From an uncultured Eubacteriales bacterium (lineage in GTDB: Bacteria; Bacillota; Clostridia; Oscillospirales; Oscillospiraceae): a DNA stretch of 43,482 bases. Positions 7,222 to 15,534 of the stretch are shown piece by piece (position 1 is the first letter of the stretch; every line of letters begins with the position of its first letter). The stretch is from NCBI GenBank assembly GCA_900546915.1, contig UREY01000018.1:1-43482 (forward strand), written 5' to 3'. A program made the translations under genes and the position numbers. The notes beneath the pieces are model-generated. The model was not told the origin of the DNA and searched no databases. It saw nothing but the letters and a program-made list of their open reading frames with translations.

Positions 7222-9663
7222 TTATACCTGGTAGGCAGTGAGGAAGCGGTGGAATACGGCGGCTATTTGCGCCCGGGTGGCGGTTCCGTTAGGACGCAAG
7301 GTTCCGTCTTCCAGACCCTCTATGATGCCGGCTCCCACGCACCATTGCATAGCGCTTCTGGCCCAAACAGCCGGACGGTCGGGATAGGCGGCCAAGTCGC
7401 CTCTTGCGGTGGTGTCATAGCCCTGGAACCGGGCGTAGCGGTACAGGAACAGAGCCAGCTGCTGCCGCGTGACCGTCCCGTTGGGGGCAAAGTGCGTGTC
7501 GTCGATGCCCTCGGTGATGCCGTTGGCTTCAGCCCAAGCTACGGCTTTGGCATAATAGCAGCCTGCATCGACGTCCTGGAAGGAAGCCGTGGTTTTTACC
7601 GCAGGCTCACCGGCCAACCGGTACAGCATGGTTACCGCCATGGCGCGGGTGGTGCCGGTGTTGGGGGCGAAGACATGGTCGGACACACCCTGCATGAGGC
7701 CGGCTTCGTAAACGTGCATGACGTCCTGGTAGAACCAGTCCGTATCCCGGACATCCTGGAAGGGATTGACAATCTCCGGCGTTTTGTAAATGGTAAAGGT
7801 GTCCACCTGGCTCATATCTGAGGTTCGGTAGGTTGTAATGGTGAATTCCGTATCGGAGACCGTTACATGGGAGACGTTGGGCACTTTTTCCTGATTTTGC
7901 ACGGCGGCGTAGGGATACGTACCGGAAATGTTATAGAACTTAGAACCGGAGCCGGAATTTGCCGTGACATAAAGGATGCCTTCCGGGTCGGTGATGGAAT
8001 CGTAGTTCTCGCTGTCGTAGATGGATGCGTCGGTCATGGGCGTGAGGCCGTCCATCATGTAACTGCGGGTGTATACGTGGTCATGACCCATAAGAACGAC
8101 GTCAATGTCCAGCTCCTGGAACAGGGGGACCAGCGTATCCCGGCGGCTGAGAATGTCGTCGTCCACTGCGTGGCTGGCCACAGAGTATACGGAGTGGTGG
8201 AAGACCACAATTTTCCAGCGAATGTCCTGCTCTGCCGTAGCGGCAATGGCGTTTTCCATGAATGCCTTATGCTCTGCAGTGGACAGATTGTTGCTGTTGA
8301 GAACCAGGAACAAAATTCCATTGTAGACAAAGTAGCTGTCGCCGCCGGCTTTGGTAGCGCCCAGGGTGGATTCATTGGCCGACTGGAAATGCTTGCTGTA
8401 GGCGTCGGATGACGAATCGTGGTTGCCGATGGTGGTGGCCTGGGGCAGGCTCCGGAGCACGCCGTGATTCAAATAGGCCTGGTAATGGGTTTCATTGGAG
8501 GCGGTGTCTACCTGATCGCCTGCGCTCAGGAGGAAGGTTGCGTCGGGAAAATGCTGCGCGGCCAGATTCAGGGTGTTTTCCCAGCCGCCGTCATCGGAGT
8601 CCAGATTGCCGCTGCTGCCCAGCTGGGGGTCGCCCACAAACAGGAAGCTGGTCTGCTCCCCGCCTCCTGTGGTGAAGGTGGCGATTTCAGAGGTGCAGGT
8701 TTCCTCGTTTTTGTGATTGGTCAGCTGATAGACGTAAGTGGTGTCGGGCTCCAGTCCGGTGAGCGTGAGCTGGTGGGACCAGTAGCCGCCCCGGGTGGTT
8801 GGGCTGACGGATGCCGTAACGGTAGCGGCGTCGGCAGGCAGGGAGCCGTCCTGCACGGCAGATTCCGGCGCGTAGGCCACCAAGCCCGGCGTATCCGTGG
8901 AGGCATACCAGGAGATGCTCATCTGCGTCTCATCTGCTCCCAGGTTGAGGGCAATCGTGTCCTGCTCCAGCGGCATTTGACTGTAATCCACCTCTTGGCT
9001 AGACAGAACCAGGGACTGGAAATCCAGATAAATGTCGGAGCTGGAGGCGCGGCCCTGATGGAGCTCAACGGCCAAAACATTGGTGCCTTCCTGCAGCAGA
9101 TTCATATCGGTCACAGTGAATTCGCCCAGCTTTGGATCGCTGGCGTTGGAACCGCCGTACTCCATGTTTTTGGAAAATCCACCCTCCGGCTCATCGAAAG
9201 CGGCTACTTTGTTCTGATTCAGGTAGACAACGGCGCAGTCGTCATAGTACAAAGAGCCCATGATCTGCTTGACCCGGCTCAGGTCCTCCACCTGGAACGT
9301 GGTGACGAAAAAGTAGCACTCAATTCCGTCTCCATCTTCCTTGTACTGATTCAAAAGGGTGTTGGCCACGAAGCCGTCTCCCAAATCGGTGGAGGAACCG
9401 TTCTTCGCGCCGAAGCTCCCCTTGGCCTGTTTCCAGTCGGGGCTGTCCAGGAAGATACCCCTGGCCCACAGCGTGCGGATGTTCCACTTTTCATACTCTG
9501 TCCCCACCAGGGGATCTTTTTCATTGTCGTAGTAGGACCACACCGTGTCCCGATCTACGGCGGTGACCTCCTCCGGCGCGGCGTCTTCTGCCAGAGCTCC
9601 GGATACCAGGCTCAGCGCCAGAACGAGCGCCAGGAGTACACTGAGAAATTTGCATTTTTTCAT
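7222..9663 (-). CDS. Secreted SLH-anchored metallophosphoesterase (purple acid phosphatase-like)
   Basis: An 813-residue exported protein. A signal peptide covers about 1-25 (cut after SGALA). A beta-rich N-terminal region spans 35-225, then a fibronectin-like domain of the purple-acid-phosphatase type (about 235-332). The calcineurin-like phosphoesterase domain (about 338-570) shows all metal motifs: GDPQ (344), GDQVD (382), GNHD (413), FHH (488) and GHDH (526). Three SLH repeats (about 633-685, 695-745, 755-810) anchor it to the cell wall. It probably releases phosphate from nucleotides or other phosphomonoesters outside the cell; the substrate is not predictable. GGAGG lies 10 nt before ATG 9663. 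It is monocistronic. Confidence 0.93.
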   Translation of the reverse strand: MKKCKFLSVLLALVLALSLVSGALAEDAAPEEVTAVDRDTVWSYYDNEKDPLVGTEYEKWNIRTLWARGIFLDSPDWKQAKGSFGAKNGSSTDLGDGFVANTLLNQYKEDGDGIECYFFVTTFQVEDLSRVKQIMGSLYYDDCAVVYLNQNKVAAFDEPEGGFSKNMEYGGSNASDPKLGEFTVTDMNLLQEGTNVLAVELHQGRASSSDIYLDFQSLVLSSQEVDYSQMPLEQDTIALNLGADETQMSISWYASTDTPGLVAYAPESAVQDGSLPADAATVTASVSPTTRGGYWSHQLTLTGLEPDTTYVYQLTNHKNEETCTSEIATFTTGGGEQTSFLFVGDPQLGSSGNLDSDDGGWENTLNLAAQHFPDATFLLSAGDQVDTASNETHYQAYLNHGVLRSLPQATTIGNHDSSSDAYSKHFQSANESTLGATKAGGDSYFVYNGILFLVLNSNNLSTAEHKAFMENAIAATAEQDIRWKIVVFHHSVYSVASHAVDDDILSRRDTLVPLFQELDIDVVLMGHDHVYTRSYMMDGLTPMTDASIYDSENYDSITDPEGILYVTANSGSGSKFYNISGTYPYAAVQNQEKVPNVSHVTVSDTEFTITTYRTSDMSQVDTFTIYKTPEIVNPFQDVRDTDWFYQDVMHVYEAGLMQGVSDHVFAPNTGTTRAMAVTMLYRLAGEPAVKTTASFQDVDAGCYYAKAVAWAEANGITEGIDDTHFAPNGTVTRQQLALFLYRYARFQGYDTTARGDLAAYPDRPAVWARSAMQWCVGAGIIEGLEDGTLRPNGTATRAQIAAVFHRFLTAYQV

Positions 9664-9760
9664 TACGAAATAACCTCCTTTGTTGCGCCGTTACCATACC
9701 GCAAATTCATCCGTTCTTCCATCACCGTCTTGTGAGAGTTTTGTTACAAATGGGTAAAGT

Positions 9761-9796
9761 ATGCGGGCGCGCCGTCCCGGAACCGCGTGCCCGCAT
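9761..9796 (-). terminator. Terminator hairpin 3' of the GNAT gene
   Basis: ATGCGGGC (9761-9768) pairs with GCCCGCAT (9789-9796). On the minus strand the stem is followed by ACTTTACCC, which is weak. On the plus strand it is followed by ATTTTGTCC and then a T-run. It lies just past the stop codon of the GNAT gene. Confidence 0.5.
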
Positions 9797-9809
9797 ATTT
9801 TGTCCATTT

Positions 9810-10451
9810 TTAAATTTCCCACCAGCATGCTCCCGTCCCCACCACGGCAAATCCAAGTTTTTGGTAGAGGGCGATTGCCCGGTGGTTGTCCCGGGCGACC
9901 TGGAGCCGGACGGTGTCGCCTTGTGTTACAGAGAGCAGGGCGGCGGTCACGTCCCATCCGGCGCCGGGACGGCAGGAAACGACCGACAGAAGCGTGTCTT
10001 TCTCTACCTGGCCGATTCCCAGAAGGGTTTCGTCCCGGTGGACGAAATAGGCGCCGCCTCGGGCCAGAATTTGAGGGATGTCCGTATCCCGCAGCGTCAG
10101 AACGGCCGGAACCCGAGACATTCCCTTGCGGTAGATCCGTAAAAAATCCTCTGCCAGCTCCGGCAGAAGCGGCCGGAGGGCGGCGTCTGTCTCCGGCAGA
10201 CCGGCCCTGGAGCGGGTCATACGCAAAAGTTGGATTTGGGGCGGCGTGCCGGCGGGCCCCGGCGCTTGGGAGGATAGGACCCGCTGGGCTCCGGCCATGC
10301 GGCAGAACTGAGAGCAGGCCTGCAGCAGTGGACCGGTCTGGCCCGGATTGGCCCACTGTACGACACAGTAGGCCTCCCCCCGGGTGGGGATTTCCTGCAA
10401 AATCAGAGTCGCTACGCCGTATTCACAAGTAAAAGCCGGAATATTCCGCAT
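9810..10451 (-). CDS. GNAT family N-acetyltransferase
   Basis: A 213-residue acetyl-CoA-dependent acetyltransferase. The C-terminal half has the GNAT signature DTVRLQVARDNHRAIALYQKLGF, whose RxN..A..LY..GF pattern forms the acetyl-CoA site and last strands. The N-terminal ~90 residues do not resemble a second clear GNAT domain and may be a degenerate one. The start at 10451 follows CGGAGG by 7 nt. It is divergent from the thioredoxin-reductase-like gene, with about 90 bp between starts. The acetylated substrate cannot be predicted. Confidence 0.85.
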   Translation of the reverse strand: MRNIPAFTCEYGVATLILQEIPTRGEAYCVVQWANPGQTGPLLQACSQFCRMAGAQRVLSSQAPGPAGTPPQIQLLRMTRSRAGLPETDAALRPLLPELAEDFLRIYRKGMSRVPAVLTLRDTDIPQILARGGAYFVHRDETLLGIGQVEKDTLLSVVSCRPGAGWDVTAALLSVTQGDTVRLQVARDNHRAIALYQKLGFAVVGTGACWWEI

Positions 10452-10542
10452 ATGGTACCTCCGTGTTTTCATTCGGCCCGGGAAACGGGTCATGGATCTT
10501 CGTTTTTTGGGGCATACTGTTTTCATCAGAGGGGGGAACGGC

Positions 10543-11454
10543 ATGGATTATGAACTCATTGTGGTCGGCGGAGGACCGGCCGGTTGCGCGGCGGCGCTTT
10601 ACGGGGCCAGAGACGGCCTGTCTACGCTGTTTCTGGAGCCCGGGGCGCCGGGGGGACAAATGTCGGTCACCGCTTGGGTAGAAAACTACCCCGGCTTTTC
10701 CGGAGTGGCAGGGCCGGATTTGTCGGAACATATGCTGGAACAGGCCCGGTCTGCCGGCGCCACGTTCCTCCAGGCCCAGGTGACAGGCCTGCGCTTGGCG
10801 CAGGCGGTTAAGACGGTACAGACTACCGCTGGAATCTACACGGCAGGCGCGGTTGTGTTGGCCATGGGCGCTGCGCCTCGGAAGCTGGAGACGCCGGGAG
10901 CGGAGCGCTTTCTGGGCCGAGGCCTGTCTTACTGCGCCACCTGCGACGGCATGTTTTTTCGGAATCAAACGGTGGCGGTGCTGGGCGGCGGCAACGGAGC
11001 CGCCGCTGCTGCCCGGAGCCTGTCCCGGCTGTGCCGTCAGGTTCATGTCATCTTTCGAAGAGAAACCATGCGCGCAGAGGAGCGGGAACAGAAGGCTTTG
11101 GCCGAGACTGAGAACGTGGTGCTGCATCCCGGCACGCAAATCGCGGAGCTCCGGGGCGGGGACCGTTTGGAGGCTCTGGGGCTGGAAGAGCGGGAAACGG
11201 GCCGACGATGGGAGCTGCCCTGCCGGGGGCTTTTTGCGGCCATTGGCCGGATTCCGGAAACCGGCCTGGTCCGCGAACAGGTGCAATTGGATCCAGCCGG
11301 ATATATTTTGGCGGACGAGACCACCCGAACCAATCTGCCCGGTGTTTTTGCGGCCGGAGACATCCGGTCCAAGCCCCTGCGCCAGATTGTCACAGCTGCT
11401 GCCGACGGCGCCGTGGCCGCGCATCTGGCAGGCCGGTATCTGGCGCAACGTTAA
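10543..11454 (+). CDS. trxB: Thioredoxin-reductase-like NAD(P)H:disulfide oxidoreductase
   Basis: A 303-residue FAD/NAD(P)H flavoprotein with thioredoxin-reductase architecture. An N-terminal FAD site GGGPAGCAA (9-17), the redox-active pair C131-ATC-C134 and the second dinucleotide site GGGNGAAAA (about 149-157) are visible. The C-terminal FAD motif GVFAAGDI precedes KPLRQIVTAAADGA. It reduces thioredoxin or a related small disulfide protein. No thioredoxin gene is adjacent, so the partner is elsewhere. The start is ATG 10543 behind a GGGGGG-type RBS; upstream in-frame ATGs overlap the divergent GNAT control region. Length is slightly below the family mean. The bidirectional terminator at 11475 follows. 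Confidence 0.88.
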   Translation: MDYELIVVGGGPAGCAAALYGARDGLSTLFLEPGAPGGQMSVTAWVENYPGFSGVAGPDLSEHMLEQARSAGATFLQAQVTGLRLAQAVKTVQTTAGIYTAGAVVLAMGAAPRKLETPGAERFLGRGLSYCATCDGMFFRNQTVAVLGGGNGAAAAARSLSRLCRQVHVIFRRETMRAEEREQKALAETENVVLHPGTQIAELRGGDRLEALGLEERETGRRWELPCRGLFAAIGRIPETGLVREQVQLDPAGYILADETTRTNLPGVFAAGDIRSKPLRQIVTAAADGAVAAHLAGRYLAQR

Positions 11455-11474
11455 GAATTCGGACCCCATTAAAA

Positions 11475-11517
11475 AACGAGGCCGGTTGCCGGTGCAACAG
11501 GCCTCGTTCTATTTTTT
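11475..11517. terminator. Bidirectional terminator
   Basis: AACGAGGCC (11475-11483) pairs with GGCCTCGTT (11500-11508). The plus strand continues with CTATTTTTT, and the minus strand continues with TTTTTTAATGG. It serves both trxB and the convergent pncB operon. Confidence 0.85.
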
Positions 11518-12042
11518 CTCTTTTCCGCCCAATTTTCGCCGGTATATGGTTTCCAACCGGGTGAGGAGAAGATCTGTGAGAAAAAAGGTCAAAACGCCCA
11601 ACCCAAGACCGGTAGCCAGGACCCAGGGGGCTTCCTGTTGCACAGCTGCAACGATTTCCTCCATAGACAAAAGGAAAATCAGCACGGCGTACATCAGGCC
11701 GCAGCCCACCACAAATACCGCCAGTTTGGACAGCCACCGAAGCGGCCGCAGCCGAATCCGGTCCAGCCGCCCTTTGACAATGGGGTAATACCCCAGAAAT
11801 ACGAACAAAGCCGAGGCCTCTACGTCCGGGCATAGCAGGCAGCTCAGGATGGCCACGGCGCCATACCAGGCCCACGCGATTCGCCTGCCGCAGGTCTGCG
11901 TCACAGGGACCAGCATCAGGCAGGCCAAAACAGGGCAGAAATAGGTGGCGGCGGGAAACAATCCGCCCAGAACCATGGTTGAGACGGCCAAGGCGGCCAA
12001 AACGCCGCACAGGGCCATTTGTTTGGAGGTAGTCCACCTCAT
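11509..12042 (-). CDS. Membrane protein, ECF S-component-like, coupled to pncB
   Basis: A 177-residue hydrophobic protein with about five to six membrane segments (about 8-28, 31-50, 54-70, 78-96, 105-125 and 140-160). It opens with KQMALCGVLAALAV, a pattern common in ECF-transporter substrate-binding (S) subunits. The start ATG 12042 overlaps the pncB stop (ATGA), so translation is coupled. Because pncB salvages niacin, uptake of nicotinate or a related pyridine is an attractive role, but this rests only on gene order. No ECF ATPase or T-subunit gene is in the window. The family assignment is tentative; the protein is certainly membrane-embedded. Confidence 0.6.
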   Translation of the reverse strand: MRWTTSKQMALCGVLAALAVSTMVLGGLFPAATYFCPVLACLMLVPVTQTCGRRIAWAWYGAVAILSCLLCPDVEASALFVFLGYYPIVKGRLDRIRLRPLRWLSKLAVFVVGCGLMYAVLIFLLSMEEIVAAVQQEAPWVLATGLGLGVLTFFLTDLLLTRLETIYRRKLGGKEKK

Positions 12043-13493
12043 AGGCGACGTTTTTGCTTCAGCATGGAGTATTTGATATCCCACAGCTTTTGAGACAGGT
12101 CCACATAGTAGGTATGGGGGTTGTCAAACCGCTTGACCTCATCCCAAAGGGTATCTACCTGCTGCAGACAGTACGCCCGGATCTCCTCCAGACCGGGCTT
12201 CCGGTACACCAGCTTCCCGCCTTGGAAAATGGGGACCTGCAGCTCCTTGGCTGTAAAGTTATAGACCCGCTTGGTTTTCCAGGTGGCGTCCGGATCAAAA
12301 ATCTCCAAATCCTTGGAATCATCCACGGTTTCATCGTGAACGCAGAGATAGTCGGCGATGGCTTTGCCTGTGTCGTTGCCGTAAAAACGGTACAGCTTTT
12401 TGAAGTGGGGGTTGGTAATTTTCCCCACGTTTTCTGAAATCTTAATTTTAGGCACGATACGGCCCTGGTGGTCTTCCACAGCGGCAAGCTTGTACACGCC
12501 TCCGAAGACAGGCTCCGACCGGGCCGTAATCAAGCGCTCGCCTACGCCGAACAAGTCGATGCAGGCGCCCTGGCGCAGCAGGTCCTGAATCAGGTATTCG
12601 TCCAGAGAATTGGATACCGAGATCTGGCATTCGGTCCAGCCTGCCTCGTCCAGCATCTGCCGGGCTTTTCTGGTGAGATAGGCCATGTCTCCGGAATCCA
12701 GGCGGATGCCGCACTTGGTGATGCCCAAGGGCTTCAGGACGGCGTCGAACGCCCGAATGGCGTTTGGGACCCCGGAGTGCAGGGTGTCGTAGGTATCGAC
12801 CAGCAGGGTGGCGTTGGTGGGGTAGAGGCGGCAATAGGTTTGAAACGCCTCCAGCTCGCTGTCGAACATCTGCACCCAGGCATGGGCCATGGTACCGCCG
12901 GCCCGCACGCCGTAGAGCTGGTCGGAGATGGTGCAGGCGGTGCCGTGGCAGCCGCCGATATAGGCGGCCCGGGCGCCTAAGATTGCAGCGTCGGAGCCCT
13001 GGGCGCGGCGGGAGCCGAATTCCAGGACGGTCCGGCCCTCTGCCGCCCGGACTACCCGGTTGGCTTTGGTGGCGATGAGACTCTGGTGATTGACGGCCAG
13101 CAACAGGAAGGTCTCGATCAATTGCGCTTCAATGGCCGGGGCGCGGACGGTGAGAATGGGCTCCTGGGGGAAAATCGGCGTTCCCTCGGGGACGGCCCAG
13201 ATGTCGCCGGTAAAGTGAAAATGACGCAGATACGTCAGAAATTCCTGGGAAAACAGATTCCGGCTTTGCAAATACGCCAGGTCCTGGGAATCAAAATGCA
13301 GATTCTGGATGTAGTCGATGATCTGCTCCAGCCCGGCTGCGATGGCGAAGCCGCCGTTATCCGGACACTTGCGAAAAAACATGTCAAAATAGCAAATACG
13401 ATCCTGCAGTCCGCTCTGAAAATACCCGTTTCCCATGGTCAGCTCATAAAAATCGCAGAGCATGGTCAGGTTCAGCTTTTCTTTGGTTTCCAT
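12039..13493 (-). CDS. pncB: Nicotinate phosphoribosyltransferase
   Basis: A 484-residue enzyme of NAD salvage that makes nicotinate mononucleotide from nicotinate and PRPP with ATP hydrolysis. It opens METKEKLNLTMLCDFYELTM. It carries the typical FGSRRAQG, GGCHGTACTISDQLYGVRAGGTMAHAWVQ and GIRLDSGDMAYL stretches that build the PRPP site. Length matches the long Firmicute type (about 480-490). The start at 13493 has GAGGTG just upstream; an upper in-frame ATG (13589) overlaps the promoter. It is first in a two-gene operon with the ECF-S-like membrane protein (4-bp overlap), transcribed from the promoter at 13543-13571. Confidence 0.95.
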   Translation of the reverse strand: METKEKLNLTMLCDFYELTMGNGYFQSGLQDRICYFDMFFRKCPDNGGFAIAAGLEQIIDYIQNLHFDSQDLAYLQSRNLFSQEFLTYLRHFHFTGDIWAVPEGTPIFPQEPILTVRAPAIEAQLIETFLLLAVNHQSLIATKANRVVRAAEGRTVLEFGSRRAQGSDAAILGARAAYIGGCHGTACTISDQLYGVRAGGTMAHAWVQMFDSELEAFQTYCRLYPTNATLLVDTYDTLHSGVPNAIRAFDAVLKPLGITKCGIRLDSGDMAYLTRKARQMLDEAGWTECQISVSNSLDEYLIQDLLRQGACIDLFGVGERLITARSEPVFGGVYKLAAVEDHQGRIVPKIKISENVGKITNPHFKKLYRFYGNDTGKAIADYLCVHDETVDDSKDLEIFDPDATWKTKRVYNFTAKELQVPIFQGGKLVYRKPGLEEIRAYCLQQVDTLWDEVKRFDNPHTYYVDLSQKLWDIKYSMLKQKRRL

Positions 13494-13542
13494 TCCGGCA
13501 CCTCGCACCCGGCTCCCATCAGAAGCCAGTTCTATTGTACTG

Positions 13543-13571
13543 ATTATATGCGTTTTCCCACCAAATAGCAA
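13543..13571 (-). promoter_or_regulatory. pncB promoter
   Basis: On the minus strand: TTGCTA, 17-nt spacer, TATAAT. It is arranged back to back with the plus-strand promoter at 13583-13611. Confidence 0.75.
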
Positions 13572-13582
13572 CCTTTTTTTCG

Positions 13583-13611
13583 TTGACATTTACCGGGACA
13601 GACTGTATCAT
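13583..13611 (+). promoter_or_regulatory. Promoter of the FlK-like thioesterase gene
   Basis: TTGACA (13583-13588), 17-nt spacer, TATCAT (13606-13611), about 59 nt before the start codon. It has strong sigma-A-type spacing. Confidence 0.8.
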
Positions 13612-13669
13612 CAGGGCATAGCCTGGGCTTTGCGGCATAAAACCCCGGGCGGAAAGGATGGAGCAAATT

Positions 13670-14056
13670 ATGGAAATTACAGTCGGCATGAAAGGGGAAG
13701 CGTCCACCCAGGTGGAGCGGGCCGATACGGCACTGGAGGTGGGCTCCGGGGATTTGCTGGTCTTCGCGACCCCGTGTATGGCGGCGCTCATGGAGGGCGC
13801 GGCCTGCGAAGCCATTGCCCCGGCCCTTCCCGAGGGACAGACCTCCGTGGGAACCGCGCTCCAGCTGGTGCATACCTCGGCCACTCCGGTTGGCCTGGAG
13901 GTTCGGGCGGAGGCGGAGGTCACCGGTGTCGCCGGAAAGGTCATAACGTTTCAGGTTACGGCCTTTGACGAATCCGGTGAGATTGGCTGCGGCACCCATC
14001 AGCGGGTCTTGGTTCACGCGCAACGCTTTTTGGAGAAGGCATACGAGAAAATATAA
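13670..14056 (+). CDS. Hot-dog thioesterase, FlK-like
   Basis: A 128-residue single-domain hot-dog protein. MATPxMxAxxE-type signals (LVFATPCMAALMEGAACEAI) and TSVGTALQLVHTSATPVG resemble fluoroacetyl-CoA thioesterase FlK and its many uncharacterised relatives in anaerobes. It probably hydrolyses an acyl-CoA; actual use of fluoroacetyl-CoA is unlikely and cannot be inferred. The start at 13670 is preferred over 13658, because GGAG lies 8 nt upstream of 13670 while the upper ATG abuts the GGAAAGG sequence. Monocistronic, with its own strong promoter. Confidence 0.85.
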   Translation: MEITVGMKGEASTQVERADTALEVGSGDLLVFATPCMAALMEGAACEAIAPALPEGQTSVGTALQLVHTSATPVGLEVRAEAEVTGVAGKVITFQVTAFDESGEIGCGTHQRVLVHAQRFLEKAYEKI

Positions 14057-14151
14057 GAAGAGGGGCGCGCAAAGGCGTCCCTTGGCGCTTACATAAAAAA
14101 TAAAAATGTTTATGAATTTTTTGAAAAACAGCGGCAAAATCTCAGGACTTG

Positions 14152-14160
14152 TGTTATAAT
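14152..14160 (+). promoter_or_regulatory. Extended -10 promoter of the AI-2E family permease gene
   Basis: TGTTATAAT, a consensus extended -10 box, about 75 nt before the start codon. No good -35 is at standard distance; TTGAAA at 14121 is too far. Confidence 0.6.
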
Positions 14161-14233
14161 GACCAGGGAAATGTGACGGATCCCGGGGAGACCGGGATCA
14201 GAATTTTGCTCCATTGTGCCCGGAGGAAACAGC

Positions 14234-15409
14234 ATGCTGCCAAAGAAACCAAAAACCAGGTATACCCAGGCCATGGGACTCATTGCCTTTGCCGTGGGGC
14301 TTTATGCGCTGGTCAATCATCTGAGCGTCATTGGGTCGGTCTTCCACTTTTTGACGGATTTATTGCAGCCTTTGATTGTCGGCGCTATTTTGGCATTTTT
14401 TCTCAACGTGCCCATGCGCGGTCTGGAGCGCCTCTTTTTCCGCTTTCAGACCAAACGCCGCTGGAAGGTGCGGGAGCGGGCCAATGAGGTATTCAGCCTG
14501 ATTATCACCTATGTCGGTGGATTTCTGTTGATTTTCCTGGTCCTTTATATCGTCATTCCCCAGCTGGTGGAAACCATTCCCGGCATTGTGTCCTCAGCGG
14601 AGTCGGCCTGGCCCAGGTTTATTGCCTTTTTGCAGTCTCACAACATGGATACGCAGCAGCTGGAAAATTGGATGTCCAGTTTTGACCTCGGCCTGATCTT
14701 AACCAAGGTGTGGGAAAACTATGCGCAGATCATCGAGACGTCCCTGAGCGCCGTTTCTTCTGTGGCTTCCGTGTTCACCATTGCGGTTACGGGATTTGTA
14801 ATTTCCATTTACATTTTGTCCAACAAAAAGAAGCTGCTCAATCAGGGACTGCGGATTCTCTATGCTTACGTGGGGAAAAAATATGCGGACAAGCTGTGTG
14901 CAGTGGCTGCTCTGACCAATCAGACGTTTTCCAACTTCATCTCGGGTCAGTGTGTGGAAGCGGTCATTCTAGGATGCATGTTTTTTATTACAATGAGCAT
15001 TTTGCAGCTTCCATATTCTCTGGTCATCAGTGTGTTCATTGCATTCATGGCGCTGATCCCCTACGTGGGCGCTTTTTTAGGCTGCGTGGTGGGTGCGCTT
15101 CTGATTGTCATTGTCAGCCCCATGAAGGCGCTGATTTTTATCATTACCTTCTTCGTGCTGCAGCAGCTGGAAGGACAGCTGATTTATCCGAAGGTGGTAG
15201 GCAGCTCGGTGGGGCTTCCGGCCATCTGGATTTTGGTGTCCGTCTTTGTAGGCGGCAAGCTGTTCGGCATTGTAGGCATGCTCTTCTTTATCCCCCTGGC
15301 CTCTGTGTTGTATTCTCTGCTGCGTCTGAATGTCAATCACAGATTAGAAAAGCGGCGCCTTTCCGTGACGGCGGAGGGGGTGCAGGAGACGGAAAAAGAA
15401 GATGCCTAG
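14234..15409 (+). CDS. AI-2E family transporter (YtvI/PerM-type permease)
   Basis: A 391-residue membrane protein with about eight hydrophobic helices. It shows the family pattern LLQPLIVGAILAFFLNVPM near the N-terminus, a central soluble segment (about residues 90-175), and the C-terminal block IPYVGAFLGCVVGALLIV, QLEGQLIYPKVVGSSVGL and FVGGKLFGIVGMLFFIPLA. Members are named for an autoinducer-2 exporter, but some are Na+/H+ antiporters, so the cargo here is open. The start at 14234 has CGGAGG 8 nt upstream. It stands alone between its own promoter and terminator. Confidence 0.9.
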   Translation: MLPKKPKTRYTQAMGLIAFAVGLYALVNHLSVIGSVFHFLTDLLQPLIVGAILAFFLNVPMRGLERLFFRFQTKRRWKVRERANEVFSLIITYVGGFLLIFLVLYIVIPQLVETIPGIVSSAESAWPRFIAFLQSHNMDTQQLENWMSSFDLGLILTKVWENYAQIIETSLSAVSSVASVFTIAVTGFVISIYILSNKKKLLNQGLRILYAYVGKKYADKLCAVAALTNQTFSNFISGQCVEAVILGCMFFITMSILQLPYSLVISVFIAFMALIPYVGAFLGCVVGALLIVIVSPMKALIFIITFFVLQQLEGQLIYPKVVGSSVGLPAIWILVSVFVGGKLFGIVGMLFFIPLASVLYSLLRLNVNHRLEKRRLSVTAEGVQETEKEDA

Positions 15410-15429
15410 CGCAGTACAGCCGGTTTCAT

Positions 15430-15466
15430 CCCCCGGGGTTCATGCAACCCCGGGGGATTGCGTTTT
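15430..15466 (+). terminator. Terminator of the AI-2E permease gene
   Basis: CCCCCGGGGTT (15430-15440) pairs with AACCCCGGGGG (15446-15456), loop CATGC, followed by ATTGCGTTTT. Confidence 0.85.
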
Positions 15467-15534
15467 CTTTGAGACACCGGACAGGATTCTTCCCCATTCC
15501 CCCATGCCGTTGAATTATACTGAAGGGAGGGGGG

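Noticed and set aside
8419..9735. A 438-codon plus-strand frame opposite the SLH phosphoesterase
   Set aside because: Antisense shadow of a clear gene with complete catalytic motifs; no RBS or recognisable domain.
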